A stretch of DNA of 64,000 nucleotides from SAR202 cluster bacterium (lineage in GTDB: Bacteria > Chloroflexota > Dehalococcoidia > Lucifugimonadales > GCA-2719675), in contig VFGW01000008.1 of NCBI GenBank assembly GCA_009392295.1, positions 62,001-126,000 on the forward strand. Direction: 5' to 3'. The translations under genes and the position numbers were made by a program. Positions 7,871-17,144 of the stretch are shown piece by piece. Numbering within the stretch: position 1 is the first letter of the stretch; each line of letters begins with the position of its first letter. The notes under the pieces are model-generated. The model was not told the DNA's origin. It was given only the letters and a program-made list of their open reading frames with translations, and ran no database searches.

Positions 7871-10800
7871 CTAAATGGGTGCCTCAAAATACTTATGCAA
7901 AGGTAATACTTTGTATGGATTTTTTTGGAAAGTAATGTTTTTTGTAGCAATTATTGCGGTGTCTATTGAAGTAAAGCAAGGTATTCTTTTTTCAGCTGCA
8001 GCTCTACGAATTTTGAAACTATCTTCAAGTATCTTTTTTTCACCTGTGACTGTATTAATTACAGCTGTAATAGTATTGTCTAAAATTAAATCTAATATGT
8101 CGGGATATCCAGTTCCTATTCTATTTACTGTTTTGACATCAATTCCTATGTTCTTAATGAGTTTTGCCGTTCCTTTTGTGGCATAAAATGAGTATTTATG
8201 TGAATTTAATTCTTCAATCATGTCAACAATCTCATTTTTATGGTGGTCAGCTACGCTGATTAATATTTTCCCTTTTTCCGGGAGAGTCATATCTGATGAT
8301 ATTAGGGATTTAGTTATTGCATTTTCGAAGTTATAATCAATTCCCATTACTTCACCTGTTGATTTCATTTCTGGCCCAAGATGAGTTTCTACACCTATTA
8401 GCTTAGACATTGAAAATACAGGTGCTTTTACTCCTGTTAAATGCTTTATGCGATTTTTTGCTAGTCCATCTGAATATCCCTGGCTTTTCAAGGTGATTCC
8501 CAACATAGAGTCAATAGCAAGTTGAACCATTGGGATCCCTGTAACTTTTGAAATAAATGGAATAGTTCTGCTTGATCTAGGATTAACTTCAAGAACATAT
8601 ATATTTCGATTTTCTTTTGTTTTTGGGTTATTTTCGTTAATAACTACGAATTGAATGTTAATTAACCCTTTGAGGCCCAAAGATTTACCAATTATTTTTG
8701 TATATTCAATAATTGTTTCAATTTCATTTTTAGATAGAGAAATTTCAGGATATACTGCTATTGAATCACCGCTATGAACTCCAGCTCTTTCTATATGTTC
8801 CATAATCCCAGGAATCATTACTGTATCACCGTCACATACAGCATCGACTTCAATTTCGGTACCTTCGAAATATTTGTCTATTAGAACAGTATGTCCTTCA
8901 CCGGCATCTATAGCTATATCAGCAAATTTTTGTAATTCTTTTTCATTTTCAACTATTTCCATAGCTCTGCCACCTAATACATAACTTGGGCGCACTAGAA
9001 CCGGGTATCCAATTTGATTTGCAATTTCAATTGCTTTTTTTGTAGTTGTTACAGCTGCACCCGGAGGATTAGGAACATTGATTTTTTTGAGGAATTTTTC
9101 AAAAAGGTCTCGGTCGGAACAAACATTTATGATTTCTGCAGAGGTTCCAAGTATTGGTAGTTTATGCTTGTCCAATTTTTGTGAAATATTGATAGCTGTT
9201 TGTCCTCCAAATTGACATACAGTTGTAGGTAAAGTGGTGTTTTTATCAGAATTTTTGTTGAATGTTTCATTTTCAATGATGTCAAGAATGCTTTCCTCAT
9301 CTAGCGGTTCAAAATATAACCTGTCACTAGTGTCAAAATCGGTTGAAACTGTTTCTGGATTGGAATTTACAATAACGCTTTTGTAATTTGATTTTTGAAG
9401 AGCCCAAGCTGCATGTACAGAGCAATAGTCAAATTCGATTCCTTGGCCTATTCTGATAGGTCCACTGCCAATTACAATAGATTTTTTACCTTTTAAAGGA
9501 GAGGCTTCATTTTCATCTTCGAATGTACTGTAGAAGTAAGGCGTTTGAGCTTCAAATTCTGCAGCGCAAGTGTCGACCATTTTATATACTGGAATTATGC
9601 CAAATCCTTTTCGTTTTTTTCGGATTTCATCAGATGAAAAATTTGTTAATGTTGCAATAGTATTATCTGAAAACCCAAGTTTTTTAGCATCGAGTAATAT
9701 TTCTTTAGATAGATTGGTGATTTTCCAGCCTTTAAATTGCGATAGTTTTTTTTCCATTTCAACCATTTTTGAAAATGATCGAGTAAACCATGGATCAATC
9801 ATAGTTTTTTTTGCTAAATCGTTAGGTGTTATTCCTTTTCTTAATGCTGAGAAAAGGGCCCATAGTCTATCATCGTTTGGGCTTAGCTGAGTATCTAATT
9901 GTTGAGTCTTCAAGTGATCTTTTTCCCAAAGATAGGATCTTCCAGATATTTCTAATGAACGTATAGCTTTTTGAAAGGCTGATTCAAAAGATCTTCCGAT
10001 AGCCATAACTTCTCCTGTAGCTTTCATTTGAGTTCCCAGAGTTTTATCGCCCAAAGGAAATTTGTCAAATGGCCATCTAGGAATTTTCACAACACAGTAA
10101 TCGAGAGCAGGCTCAAAAGAAGCAACGGTTTTTTTTGTTATGGCATTGTAAATTTCAGGAAGTGTTTTCCCGATAGCGATTTTTGATGCAACTCTAGCAA
10201 TAGGATATCCAGTTGCCTTGCTGGCTAATGCTGAGCTTCTACTTACTCTAGGGTTAACCTCAATCACATAGTAAGGACTTGTAGATGTATTTTCTTTGGT
10301 ATATGAAATGTTGCTTGGAGTGATTGCAAATTGAATATTACAACCACCTTCTATCCCTAAAGCTCTTATAATTTTCAGACTTGCTGTTCTAAGCATTTGG
10401 TAATCTTTATCAGTCAATGTTTGACTTGGGGCCACTACAATACTATCTCCAGTATGAACACCCATTGCATCAATATTTTCCATGTTGCAAATTGTGATGC
10501 AATTATCACTAGCATCGCGCATAACTTCGTATTCAATTTCTTTCCAACCTTCTAATGATTGTTCAATTAAAACTTGATTAATAGGACTAGATGAAATTCC
10601 GCTAGAAACAATTTGTTTATATTCGTCAAAAGTATTGGCAATGCCGCCACCCGTTCCTCCTAGGGTATATGCAGGTCGGATTACTAAAGGAAGTTGCATT
10701 TTATCTAAGTGTGACATTGCTTCTTCAATTGAATTTGCAGTAAGGCTAGGTATTGTAGGTTCGTTGATACTAGATAAAAGATTATTAAATTTTTCTCTAT

Positions 10801-11176
10801 CTTCAGCAGTTTCAATTGACTCTAAAGGAGTGCCTAATAAATCAACGTTGAATTTTTCAAGTATTCCTGAGTGTGAAAGCTCTACTGCTAAATTTAATCC
10901 TGTTTGTCCACCTAAAGTTGCGAGTAGCCCCTCTGGCTTTTCTGCCTCTATAATTCTCGACAAAACATTTACAGTTAATGGTTCAATATATACGGCATCA
11001 GCAATATTTTGATCTGTCATAATTGTTGCTGGATTAGAATTAACTAGTATTGTATAGATACCTTCTTCTTTTAACGAAGCACATGCTTGAGTTCCAGCAT
11101 AATCGAACTCTGCAGCTTGGCCTATAATGATTGGACCAGAACCAATTACTAAGATTTTTGAAATATTTTTTGTCAT
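7871..11176 (-). CDS. carB: Carbamoyl-phosphate synthase large subunit
   Basis: 1101 residues, slightly longer than the E. coli enzyme (1073). Two homologous ATP-grasp halves are visible: the first opens with KILVIGSGPIIIGQAAEFDYAG and the second, after about residue 570, with KSIVIGSGPIRIGQGIEFDY; both contain the glycine-rich ATP-binding RPAYTLGGTGGG / RPSYVLGGRAM segments. The C-terminal part is the MGS-like allosteric domain. With CarA it makes carbamoyl phosphate from glutamine, bicarbonate and two ATP for pyrimidine and arginine synthesis. Last gene of the pyrR-pyrB-pyrC-carA-HAD-carB operon, 5 bases after the HAD gene. ATG start. Confidence 0.97.
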   Translation of the reverse strand: MTKNISKILVIGSGPIIIGQAAEFDYAGTQACASLKEEGIYTILVNSNPATIMTDQNIADAVYIEPLTVNVLSRIIEAEKPEGLLATLGGQTGLNLAVELSHSGILEKFNVDLLGTPLESIETAEDREKFNNLLSSINEPTIPSLTANSIEEAMSHLDKMQLPLVIRPAYTLGGTGGGIANTFDEYKQIVSSGISSSPINQVLIEQSLEGWKEIEYEVMRDASDNCITICNMENIDAMGVHTGDSIVVAPSQTLTDKDYQMLRTASLKIIRALGIEGGCNIQFAITPSNISYTKENTSTSPYYVIEVNPRVSRSSALASKATGYPIARVASKIAIGKTLPEIYNAITKKTVASFEPALDYCVVKIPRWPFDKFPLGDKTLGTQMKATGEVMAIGRSFESAFQKAIRSLEISGRSYLWEKDHLKTQQLDTQLSPNDDRLWALFSALRKGITPNDLAKKTMIDPWFTRSFSKMVEMEKKLSQFKGWKITNLSKEILLDAKKLGFSDNTIATLTNFSSDEIRKKRKGFGIIPVYKMVDTCAAEFEAQTPYFYSTFEDENEASPLKGKKSIVIGSGPIRIGQGIEFDYCSVHAAWALQKSNYKSVIVNSNPETVSTDFDTSDRLYFEPLDEESILDIIENETFNKNSDKNTTLPTTVCQFGGQTAINISQKLDKHKLPILGTSAEIINVCSDRDLFEKFLKKINVPNPPGAAVTTTKKAIEIANQIGYPVLVRPSYVLGGRAMEIVENEKELQKFADIAIDAGEGHTVLIDKYFEGTEIEVDAVCDGDTVMIPGIMEHIERAGVHSGDSIAVYPEISLSKNEIETIIEYTKIIGKSLGLKGLINIQFVVINENNPKTKENRNIYVLEVNPRSSRTIPFISKVTGIPMVQLAIDSMLGITLKSQGYSDGLAKNRIKHLTGVKAPVFSMSKLIGVETHLGPEMKSTGEVMGIDYNFENAITKSLISSDMTLPEKGKILISVADHHKNEIVDMIEELNSHKYSFYATKGTAKLIKNIGIDVKTVNRIGTGYPDILDLILDNTITAVINTVTGEKKILEDSFKIRRAAAEKRIPCFTSIDTAIIATKNITFQKNPYKVLPLHKYFEAPI

Positions 11177-11181
11177 GTTGA

Positions 11182-11913
11182 TTATAATTTTCCTTCTAAA
11201 TAATATGGAGTTTTGATAATTTCTATTAATGAGTTAATTAATTTTATATTTGGTTTTTTTGACTTTGGGAATGTGTTTTTTCTATCAATTAAGATACTTT
11301 TGAAGCCTGATTTTTTTGCTCCGATATAATCATTTTCATAAGAATCTCCTATATGTAAAATTTGTTTTGGAGAACAATTAATTTTTTTTGACGCCATTCT
11401 GAAAATTACAGGATCAGGTTTTTTAATACCAGAAAGCTGTTGGCTATATATTTTAAAATCAATTAAATTTTCAATTCCAAGATCTTTTGGATAACAATTA
11501 CCATTTGAAATAATTCCAATTTGAAAATGAGATTTTAATAATTTAATAGCAGGAATGACATCTTGATACGGTTTAGTCAGAGTTTTTTTTGCGGAAGTAT
11601 ATGTTTGATATAATTTTGATAGAAATAAACTGTTTGAAATTCCGTATTTAGACAAAATTATTCTAAAAGATTCTCTACGGATATCGTCCAGGTCATCTAC
11701 GATACCTTCAAGACGTATTTCAGTTTCATCCCTTAGTTTTTGTAATTGCTCTACACTTACTTTTATATGCTTTTTGGCATAATGCTTTTTAAAAACATGA
11801 ATGGTTTCTAATAATGCTTGATTTGATGAATCTGAAAAATTCCATAATGTGTCATCAACATCGAACGATATTGCGACTATTTTATTCGGATTAATCATTT
11901 GGCATATTCTCAA
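11182..11913 (-). CDS. HAD-family phosphatase within the pyrimidine operon
   Basis: 243 residues (238 if the ATG at 11898 is used, which I prefer because it overlaps the carA stop by eight bases). Motif I is FDVDDTLW with nucleophile and acid/base Asp; motif II is IISNGN; motif III/IV is HIGDSYENDYIGAKKSG. A helical cap lies between motifs I and II, as in subfamily I HADs such as the YjjG-type pyrimidine nucleotidases and phosphoglycolate phosphatases. Its overlap with carA and five-base gap to carB mean it is co-translated with the pyrimidine pathway; a role in nucleotide dephosphorylation or clean-up is inference from position. Confidence 0.8.
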   Translation of the reverse strand: MRICQMINPNKIVAISFDVDDTLWNFSDSSNQALLETIHVFKKHYAKKHIKVSVEQLQKLRDETEIRLEGIVDDLDDIRRESFRIILSKYGISNSLFLSKLYQTYTSAKKTLTKPYQDVIPAIKLLKSHFQIGIISNGNCYPKDLGIENLIDFKIYSQQLSGIKKPDPVIFRMASKKINCSPKQILHIGDSYENDYIGAKKSGFKSILIDRKNTFPKSKKPNIKLINSLIEIIKTPYYLEGKL

Positions 11914-13021
11914 TTAGATTTAAAAAGTTGTCAAAAATATATTCATTATCTTTTGGCCCTGGAGAAGCTTCAGAATGGAACTGTATACTCATGATTGGAA
12001 GTGTTTTATGGCGAATTCCTTCAATTGTGCCATCGTTTAGATTAATGTGTGTGATTTCCAATTCATTTGGTAGAGATTCAGGAAGTATAGAGTAGCCATG
12101 ATTTTGTGAAGTGATATTTACAGTGCCAGATTTTAAATCTTTAACTGGATGGTTAGATCCTCGATGACCAAATTTAAGTTTAAATGTTTTTGCCCCAAAA
12201 GCATGTGCTAATATTTGGTTCCCAAGGCAAATTCCAAAAATAGGGAAGATTGGAGTAAGTTGTTTTACAACACCTACGATATCATCTAGTAAAGATGGGT
12301 CGCCAGGCCCTGGAGATAACACTATGCCGTCAGGATTTATATTAAGTATTGTTTCTTTGTTTGTATTTGCTGGCAGAACAATTACTTCACATCCTTTTGA
12401 TTCTAAAATTCTCAGGATGTTATATTTTAATCCAAAATCCATTACCACTATTTTAAATTTTTGTAAATTTTGGTCGGTGATATTTGGCCAGGTATATTTT
12501 TTTTCTGTACTTGTTTTGTATACAAAATTTGTTTGGTTATAAGGAGTTGACTTTTGCAATTGTTCTAGAAAGATTTCACTTGAAGTTTCTTTTGAAATTT
12601 TCCCCGACATTACTCCGTTTTGACGTATTTTTTTTGCTAAAGCTCTCGTATCTACATCATATATACCAGGAATTGATTGGGATTTAAGGAATTCATTCAA
12701 TGTGAATTCGCTTGAATTATGACTAGGTTCTGTGCATAAATTTTTTATTACAAATCCAGCAACTTGAATTTTTTTGGACTCAAAATCAATTTTATTTATT
12801 CCGTAGTTTCCTATTAATGGATAAGTAGATATTACAATTTGTCCTGAATAGGAAGGATCAGTTAACATTTCTTGATACCCAGTCATAGAAGTGTTAAAAA
12901 CTACTTCTCCAATTGAGTCTTCTATGCTGCCAAATGCTTTGCCTTTAAAAATTGATCCATCTTCTAATATTAAATTAATATTATTTGAGGTATTGTTAGT
13001 TTTTAAATTTTTTTTACTCAA
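11891..13021 (-). CDS. carA: Carbamoyl-phosphate synthase small (glutaminase) subunit
   Basis: 376 residues, normal for the family. The N-terminal CPSase small-chain domain (LILEDGSIFKGKAFG) is followed by a class I glutamine amidotransferase with the nucleophile elbow FGICLGNQ and the His-Glu pair in FHSEASPGP. It supplies ammonia to CarB. The TTG start overlaps the pyrC stop by eight bases (TTGAGTAA), indicating translational coupling. The 3' end in turn overlaps the HAD phosphatase start. Confidence 0.96.
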   Translation of the reverse strand: MSKKNLKTNNTSNNINLILEDGSIFKGKAFGSIEDSIGEVVFNTSMTGYQEMLTDPSYSGQIVISTYPLIGNYGINKIDFESKKIQVAGFVIKNLCTEPSHNSSEFTLNEFLKSQSIPGIYDVDTRALAKKIRQNGVMSGKISKETSSEIFLEQLQKSTPYNQTNFVYKTSTEKKYTWPNITDQNLQKFKIVVMDFGLKYNILRILESKGCEVIVLPANTNKETILNINPDGIVLSPGPGDPSLLDDIVGVVKQLTPIFPIFGICLGNQILAHAFGAKTFKLKFGHRGSNHPVKDLKSGTVNITSQNHGYSILPESLPNELEITHINLNDGTIEGIRHKTLPIMSIQFHSEASPGPKDNEYIFDNFLNLIENMPND

Positions 13022-14336
13022 TTATTTTGCCTTTAAAAATTGTTTTAATAACCTTGCCCTTAACTTTTTCTCCATCTAGAGGTGTGTTTTTACCCTTGGA
13101 TGCAAATTTATTTGAATTTACAATCCATTCTAAGTTTGGGTCAAAAATTGTGATGTCAGCATTTGTATTTAATTTTAAAGATCCTAGATCAGGTCGATTA
13201 ATTAATTTTGCTGGACTAGATGTGAGTTTTTCTATAATTTTGGTTATAGGTATACTTTTTTGGTGATACAAACTTAATACTGACGATAAAGCTGTTTCCA
13301 AATTACTAATTCCATTTGCGGCTTCCTCAAATGTACAATTTTTATCAGAATTTGTATGAGGAGCGTGATCAGTAGCGATTACATCAATAGTATCATTCAA
13401 TAAACCTTGTATTAAAGAATCTACATCTTTTTGTGACCTTAATGGAGGAGCAACTTTAATATTAGTATCATAAGGGTTGCTAGACAGAATATCTGTATCT
13501 TTTGCTTTATTTGATTTGTTAAATATAAATTTGTCAGTTAATGTCAAATGATGAGGAGTCACTTCACATGTTACATTTAGCCCTTTGTCTTTTGCCAATT
13601 TAATTAATTCCATGGTTCCTGATGTGCTAGCATGTGCTATATGTAATTTTCCTCCTGTAGTTTCAGCTAGAGAAATATCTCTTGCAACCATTGAATCTTC
13701 CGAAGAATTTGGAATTCCAGTTAAACCCAGAAGCATAGATGTAAATCCTTCATTCATTACTCCATTGCTTGAAAGTTCTTTTACTTCACAGTGATTAATT
13801 ATTGGCAGGTTAGTAGACAAAGAATAGCTCAAAGCTTGTCTCATCATATTAGGGCTTTCAATAGGATCTCCGTCGTCACTAAATCCAATGACCCCTAATT
13901 TAGATAACTCATGCATGTTTGTTAATTCATTGCCTGCACGTTTTTTAGTTGCTGCAGCAATTGGTAAAACTCGAATTAAACCATTTGTTTTTGCTTTTTC
14001 TAAAACAAGTTCTATTGTGGATTTATTATCCATAGTAGGTTTAGTATTTGGCATAGCACATATTGTTGTGAAGCCACCTTTAGCAGCAGATTTAGTAGCG
14101 CTATAAATTGTTTCCTTTTTGGTATAACCAGGCTCTCTTAGATGACAATGCATATCTATGAAACCAGGGGAAACGATCATATTTTTTGCTGAGATAATTG
14201 TGGTGTTTTCAGGAAAATTTGATATTTTAGGTTCTAATTTTGTGATTTTCCCATTAGAAATAAAAATATCCATTACAGAATCCAAATTTTGAGTACAATC
14301 TATTGTTCTACCTTGGGTGATTAGTATGTTTTCCAT
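13014..14336 (-). CDS. pyrC: Dihydroorotase
   Basis: 440 residues, the length of the B. subtilis/Aquifex-type (class I) dihydroorotases. The metal-binding DMHCHLREPG (H63, H65) and the later ATDHAPH motif are intact. It cyclises carbamoyl aspartate to dihydroorotate, the third step of de novo pyrimidine synthesis. ATG start. It sits between pyrB and carA in the pyrimidine operon, which lacks pyrD, pyrE and pyrF within this window. Confidence 0.95.
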   Translation of the reverse strand: MENILITQGRTIDCTQNLDSVMDIFISNGKITKLEPKISNFPENTTIISAKNMIVSPGFIDMHCHLREPGYTKKETIYSATKSAAKGGFTTICAMPNTKPTMDNKSTIELVLEKAKTNGLIRVLPIAAATKKRAGNELTNMHELSKLGVIGFSDDGDPIESPNMMRQALSYSLSTNLPIINHCEVKELSSNGVMNEGFTSMLLGLTGIPNSSEDSMVARDISLAETTGGKLHIAHASTSGTMELIKLAKDKGLNVTCEVTPHHLTLTDKFIFNKSNKAKDTDILSSNPYDTNIKVAPPLRSQKDVDSLIQGLLNDTIDVIATDHAPHTNSDKNCTFEEAANGISNLETALSSVLSLYHQKSIPITKIIEKLTSSPAKLINRPDLGSLKLNTNADITIFDPNLEWIVNSNKFASKGKNTPLDGEKVKGKVIKTIFKGKIIE

Positions 14337-14379
14337 TTATTTTTCCTGTATTCATTCTGTTTCTTAGAAAATTTCATTT

Positions 14380-15315
14380 TCAAGTTAATATTTTGTGAAG
14401 AATTGCCATTTTGACTGAGATGCCATTTTCTACTTGCTTTTCAATCAATGATTTTTCCCCATGAGCTACAACAGGATCAATTTCAACTCCTTCGTTCATA
14501 GGTCCTGGGTGCATTACCATTACATTACTATTAGCTAATTCGAGTATTTTATTGTTTATTCCGTATATTGAATTATATTCTGAGAAAGAAGGTAGGTGGC
14601 CTTTAATTTGTCTTTCTTTTTGAATTCTCAGGGGCATAACTATATTTGAATTAACCATTGCTTCTTGTAAGTCTGTAAAAACTGAGATTTTTGAATGAAT
14701 GCCATTGGTATTAGAAGTTAACAGAGATTGTGGTAATAAAGTTGCCGGAGCGCAAATTTTCACTTTTGCACCTAATTTTGAAAAGCCTAATATATTTGAT
14801 CTTGCAACTCTACTATAAAGAATATCTCCAACTATAAGTATTGATAGTCCCTGAATTTTGCCGAAATGTTTTTTAGCAGTATATAGATCAGTTAAAGCTT
14901 GACATGGGTGAGCATGAGTACCATCACCTGCGTTAATTATGGGTGTGTTAATTTTACCAAGAAGCGAATATGGGGCTCCAGAATGTGGATGTCTAAGTAC
15001 TAGGCCATCAACTTTCATAGCTTGTAATGTTAATGCGGTGTTGAGCAACGATTCACCTTTTTTAATACTACTATCATTAAGAGAGAGATCAATATATTTA
15101 ATCCCAAGTAAATTGCTTGCGTGCTCAAAAGAAATTCTAGTCCTAGTACTAGGTTCAAAGAATAGACCAGCAATTGTTTTGTTAGGAATTGATAGTGTGT
15201 TTTTGGACTTATTATAAAAAATATCTTCCATATTTTTTGCAGAACTTAAAATATTTTCAATTTGTTTTTTTGAAAGTGAATCTAAATCTAATAAATTGTT
15301 ATTAATATTTTTCAA
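14380..15315 (-). CDS. pyrB: Aspartate carbamoyltransferase catalytic subunit
   Basis: About 311 residues from the TTG at 15315, chosen because AGGAA lies seven bases upstream; an in-frame GTG at 15342 would add nine residues and overlap pyrR further. The carbamoyl-phosphate-binding FEPSTRTR motif, HPCQALTD and HPGPMNEGVE are present. It condenses carbamoyl phosphate and aspartate. No regulatory pyrI subunit is next to it; pyrC follows, which recalls the PyrB-PyrC associations seen in several bacteria. The start overlaps the pyrR 3' end by 14 bases. Confidence 0.95.
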   Translation of the reverse strand: MKNINNNLLDLDSLSKKQIENILSSAKNMEDIFYNKSKNTLSIPNKTIAGLFFEPSTRTRISFEHASNLLGIKYIDLSLNDSSIKKGESLLNTALTLQAMKVDGLVLRHPHSGAPYSLLGKINTPIINAGDGTHAHPCQALTDLYTAKKHFGKIQGLSILIVGDILYSRVARSNILGFSKLGAKVKICAPATLLPQSLLTSNTNGIHSKISVFTDLQEAMVNSNIVMPLRIQKERQIKGHLPSFSEYNSIYGINNKILELANSNVMVMHPGPMNEGVEIDPVVAHGEKSLIEKQVENGISVKMAILHKILT

Positions 15316-15892
15316 TTGAATTTTCCTGATCTTCCTGATCACTAATTAAAATTTCGTCTATACCATCGGTTTCTTTTAATAAAACTTGGACTTTTTCATT
15401 ATGACTTGTGGGTAGATTTTTCCCTACATAATCAGGTCTAATTGGATATTCTCGATGTCCTCTATCTACAAGAACTGCAAGTTGAATTTTTCTAGGTCTT
15501 CCAGAATCAGTAATTGCGTCCATTGCAGCTCGTATACTTCTTCCCGTATATAAAACATCATCTACTAAAATGACGACTTTATTTTCAATTTTGAGTTCTG
15601 CAATATTATTGAAAGGTGCTTTATTACGAGGTTTAGGTTGAGTAAGGTCATCTCTATATTGATTAATGCCTAAAGAAATACAGGGAACTTTAATATTTTC
15701 AGTTTCAGAAATTAATTTAGAAATTCTGTTTGCTAAAGGAAATCCTCTAGTATGAATTCCTAGAAGTAATATTTCATTATTAGTACCGCCATGGTTTTTT
15801 TCTAGAATTTCATATGAAATTCTTTTAATGCATCTATATATTTGTTTAGAATCAAATATTTTTTTTGGTTTGGTACTATTTTTGTTTTGCAA
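15302..15892 (-). CDS. pyrR: PyrR pyrimidine operon attenuation regulator / uracil phosphoribosyltransferase
   Basis: 196 residues, slightly longer than the usual 180. The PRPP-binding motif VILVDDVLYTGRSIRAAMDA is intact, and the fold is that of the type I phosphoribosyltransferases. PyrR binds a conserved RNA hairpin in UMP-rich cells and promotes transcription termination; many homologues also convert uracil to UMP. The TTG start lies in the U-tract of a terminator hairpin, with the Shine-Dalgarno GGGGG inside the 3' arm of that hairpin. First gene of the pyrimidine operon, and the leader upstream holds a matching PyrR-binding loop. Confidence 0.95.
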   Translation of the reverse strand: MQNKNSTKPKKIFDSKQIYRCIKRISYEILEKNHGGTNNEILLLGIHTRGFPLANRISKLISETENIKVPCISLGINQYRDDLTQPKPRNKAPFNNIAELKIENKVVILVDDVLYTGRSIRAAMDAITDSGRPRKIQLAVLVDRGHREYPIRPDYVGKNLPTSHNEKVQVLLKETDGIDEILISDQEDQENSIEKY

Positions 15893-15915
15893 AAAAAAAC
15901 CCCCTACAAGGGGGT
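15891..15915 (-). terminator. Intrinsic terminator (attenuator) of the pyr operon
   Basis: On the minus strand ACCCCC (15915-15910), loop TTGTA, GGGGGT (15904-15899), continuing into nine T (15899-15891). The pyrR start codon uses the last two T. The 5' arm CCCCTTG can instead pair with CAAGGGG at 15953-15947, which makes this a conditional terminator. Confidence 0.88.
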
Positions 15916-15946
15916 GATCAACAAAAAACTGAATGTTTAATCGATG

Positions 15947-15979
15947 CCCCTTGCCTGTTTCTCAGAACTGACTTAAAGG
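15947..15979 (-). promoter_or_regulatory. PyrR-binding anti-antiterminator hairpin
   Basis: On the minus strand the RNA folds as CCUU, bulge UAA, GUC, A, GUU, loop CUGAGA, AAC, A, GGC, AAGG. The hexaloop fits the known PyrR loop consensus CNGNGA, and the flanking stem keeps pairing while differing in sequence from the Bacillus consensus. Its 3' side overlaps CAAGGGG (15953-15947), the antiterminator arm. PyrR binding would therefore release the terminator 5' arm and stop transcription. Confidence 0.85.
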
Positions 15980-16009
15980 AAAACCTAATAATCCAATATA
16001 ATAATGTAG

Positions 16010-16038
16010 ATTGTATAGAAACACTCTTAACAATTCAA
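16010..16038 (-). promoter_or_regulatory. pyr operon promoter
   Basis: TTGAAT (16038-16033), 17-base spacer, TACAAT (16015-16010) on the minus strand. A start near 16003 gives a leader of about 110 bases, enough for the PyrR switch downstream. Confidence 0.7.
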
Positions 16039-16076
16039 CTATTTTAAAATCAGATCATATGTGATCCTGGAATACA

Positions 16077-16106
16077 TTGACGTAGATTTTGTTAAGTAAT
16101 TACAAT
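16077..16106 (+). promoter_or_regulatory. Promoter for the Nudix gene
   Basis: TTGACG (16077-16082), 18-base spacer, TACAAT (16101-16106), divergent from the pyr promoter. The leader to the ATG at 16131 would be about 18 bases. Confidence 0.6.
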
Positions 16107-16130
16107 TCTTATATTCATAGGATTTAATGA

Positions 16131-16586
16131 ATGAGTAAATTTGAGAGAATCAATCATTGTGTATCAGCTGGCGGAGTTGTATATAGATTTGATTCTAAAA
16201 ATTTAGAAGTATTAATTTGCGGTAGAGACAGTTCTGATTTGTGGGCTCTTCCTAAAGGGACACCTGAAGCAGGAGAGGACATTATTGATACTGCCTTAAG
16301 AGAAGTAACTGAAGAGACTGGAATTCATGTAATTAATCAAGAGTTTATTGGTTCAATTGGTTATAATTTTTCAGTTTTCAATACAAATTTAATTAATCAA
16401 AAAATAGTGTTTTATTATCTCATGCTGCCTATAGGAGGGGATATTTTAAATCATGACGATGAATTTGATCAGGTTGTTTGGGTTAATTATCGAGAAGCAG
16501 AAAAAATTTTAACATATAAAGAGGAGGCGTTAATTCTTGCAAAAGGGATTTCCATGGTTAAAGAAGGAAGAACAACTTCCTACTAA
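16131..16586 (+). CDS. Nudix hydrolase
   Basis: 151 residues. The Nudix box is complete: GTPEAGEDIIDTALREVTEE followed by TGI, matching G-x5-E-x7-R-E-U-x-E-E-x-G-U with metal-binding glutamates. These enzymes hydrolyse nucleoside diphosphates linked to another moiety; the short form with an N-terminal VSAGGVVYR strand resembles the diadenosine polyphosphate or nucleotide clean-up group, but substrate cannot be told. ATG start downstream of AGGA. Its 3' end overlaps the following acetyltransferase by 50 bases. Confidence 0.9.
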   Translation: MSKFERINHCVSAGGVVYRFDSKNLEVLICGRDSSDLWALPKGTPEAGEDIIDTALREVTEETGIHVINQEFIGSIGYNFSVFNTNLINQKIVFYYLMLPIGGDILNHDDEFDQVVWVNYREAEKILTYKEEALILAKGISMVKEGRTTSY

Positions 16587-17109
16587 ACATAAAAAGATAT
16601 TTCTTAGGGGAGATTTAGTTGTTCTAAGAGATAAAACTTTGGAGGATATTTCTAATGATTATCGTTGGAGATCTGATAGAGATTTGGCTAGTTTGGACGC
16701 AACACATCCGTTGAGGATGTCTTATGAGGAATTTTATTCTTATGAACGTGATGAATTAATATATGAGAATCCAACATCGAAGAGATTTTCTATTGATACG
16801 CTTAATGGTGTTCATATAGGTAATTGTATGTATTATGGATTAGATTGGAAAAAACAGGAAGTGGAAGTTGGGATATTAATCGGTGATGAAAAATATTTAA
16901 GTAAAGGTTATGGCACAGATGCTATGAATATTCTTATCAAACACGTTTTTGATACAAAAGAATTAAATCGCATTTATTTGCATACTTTAGATTGGAATAC
17001 TCGTGCTAGAAAAGCATTTTCTAAATCGGGGTTACAAGAAATTGATACGATTAGTAGAAATGGTATGAAATTTATTTTAATGGAAGTTTTTCGTGAACAG
17101 ATAATTTAA
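16537..17109 (+). CDS. GNAT-family N-acetyltransferase
   Basis: 190 residues. The pattern is that of RimJ/SpeG-like GNAT proteins: FLRGDLVVLRDKTLED opening, a strand VEVGILIGDEKY, the acetyl-CoA loop around YLSKGYGTDAMNIL (Q/R-x-x-G-x-G/A variant), and the helix NTRARKAFSKSGLQE. The TTG start overlaps the Nudix gene but is supported by GAGGAGG ten bases upstream; there is no better start. Substrate (protein N-terminus, polyamine or small amine) is not predictable. Confidence 0.85.
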   Translation: MQKGFPWLKKEEQLPTKHKKIFLRGDLVVLRDKTLEDISNDYRWRSDRDLASLDATHPLRMSYEEFYSYERDELIYENPTSKRFSIDTLNGVHIGNCMYYGLDWKKQEVEVGILIGDEKYLSKGYGTDAMNILIKHVFDTKELNRIYLHTLDWNTRARKAFSKSGLQEIDTISRNGMKFILMEVFREQII

Positions 17110-17144
17110 TTAATCTGTTTTATTATGTTTTATTTAGGATTTTA

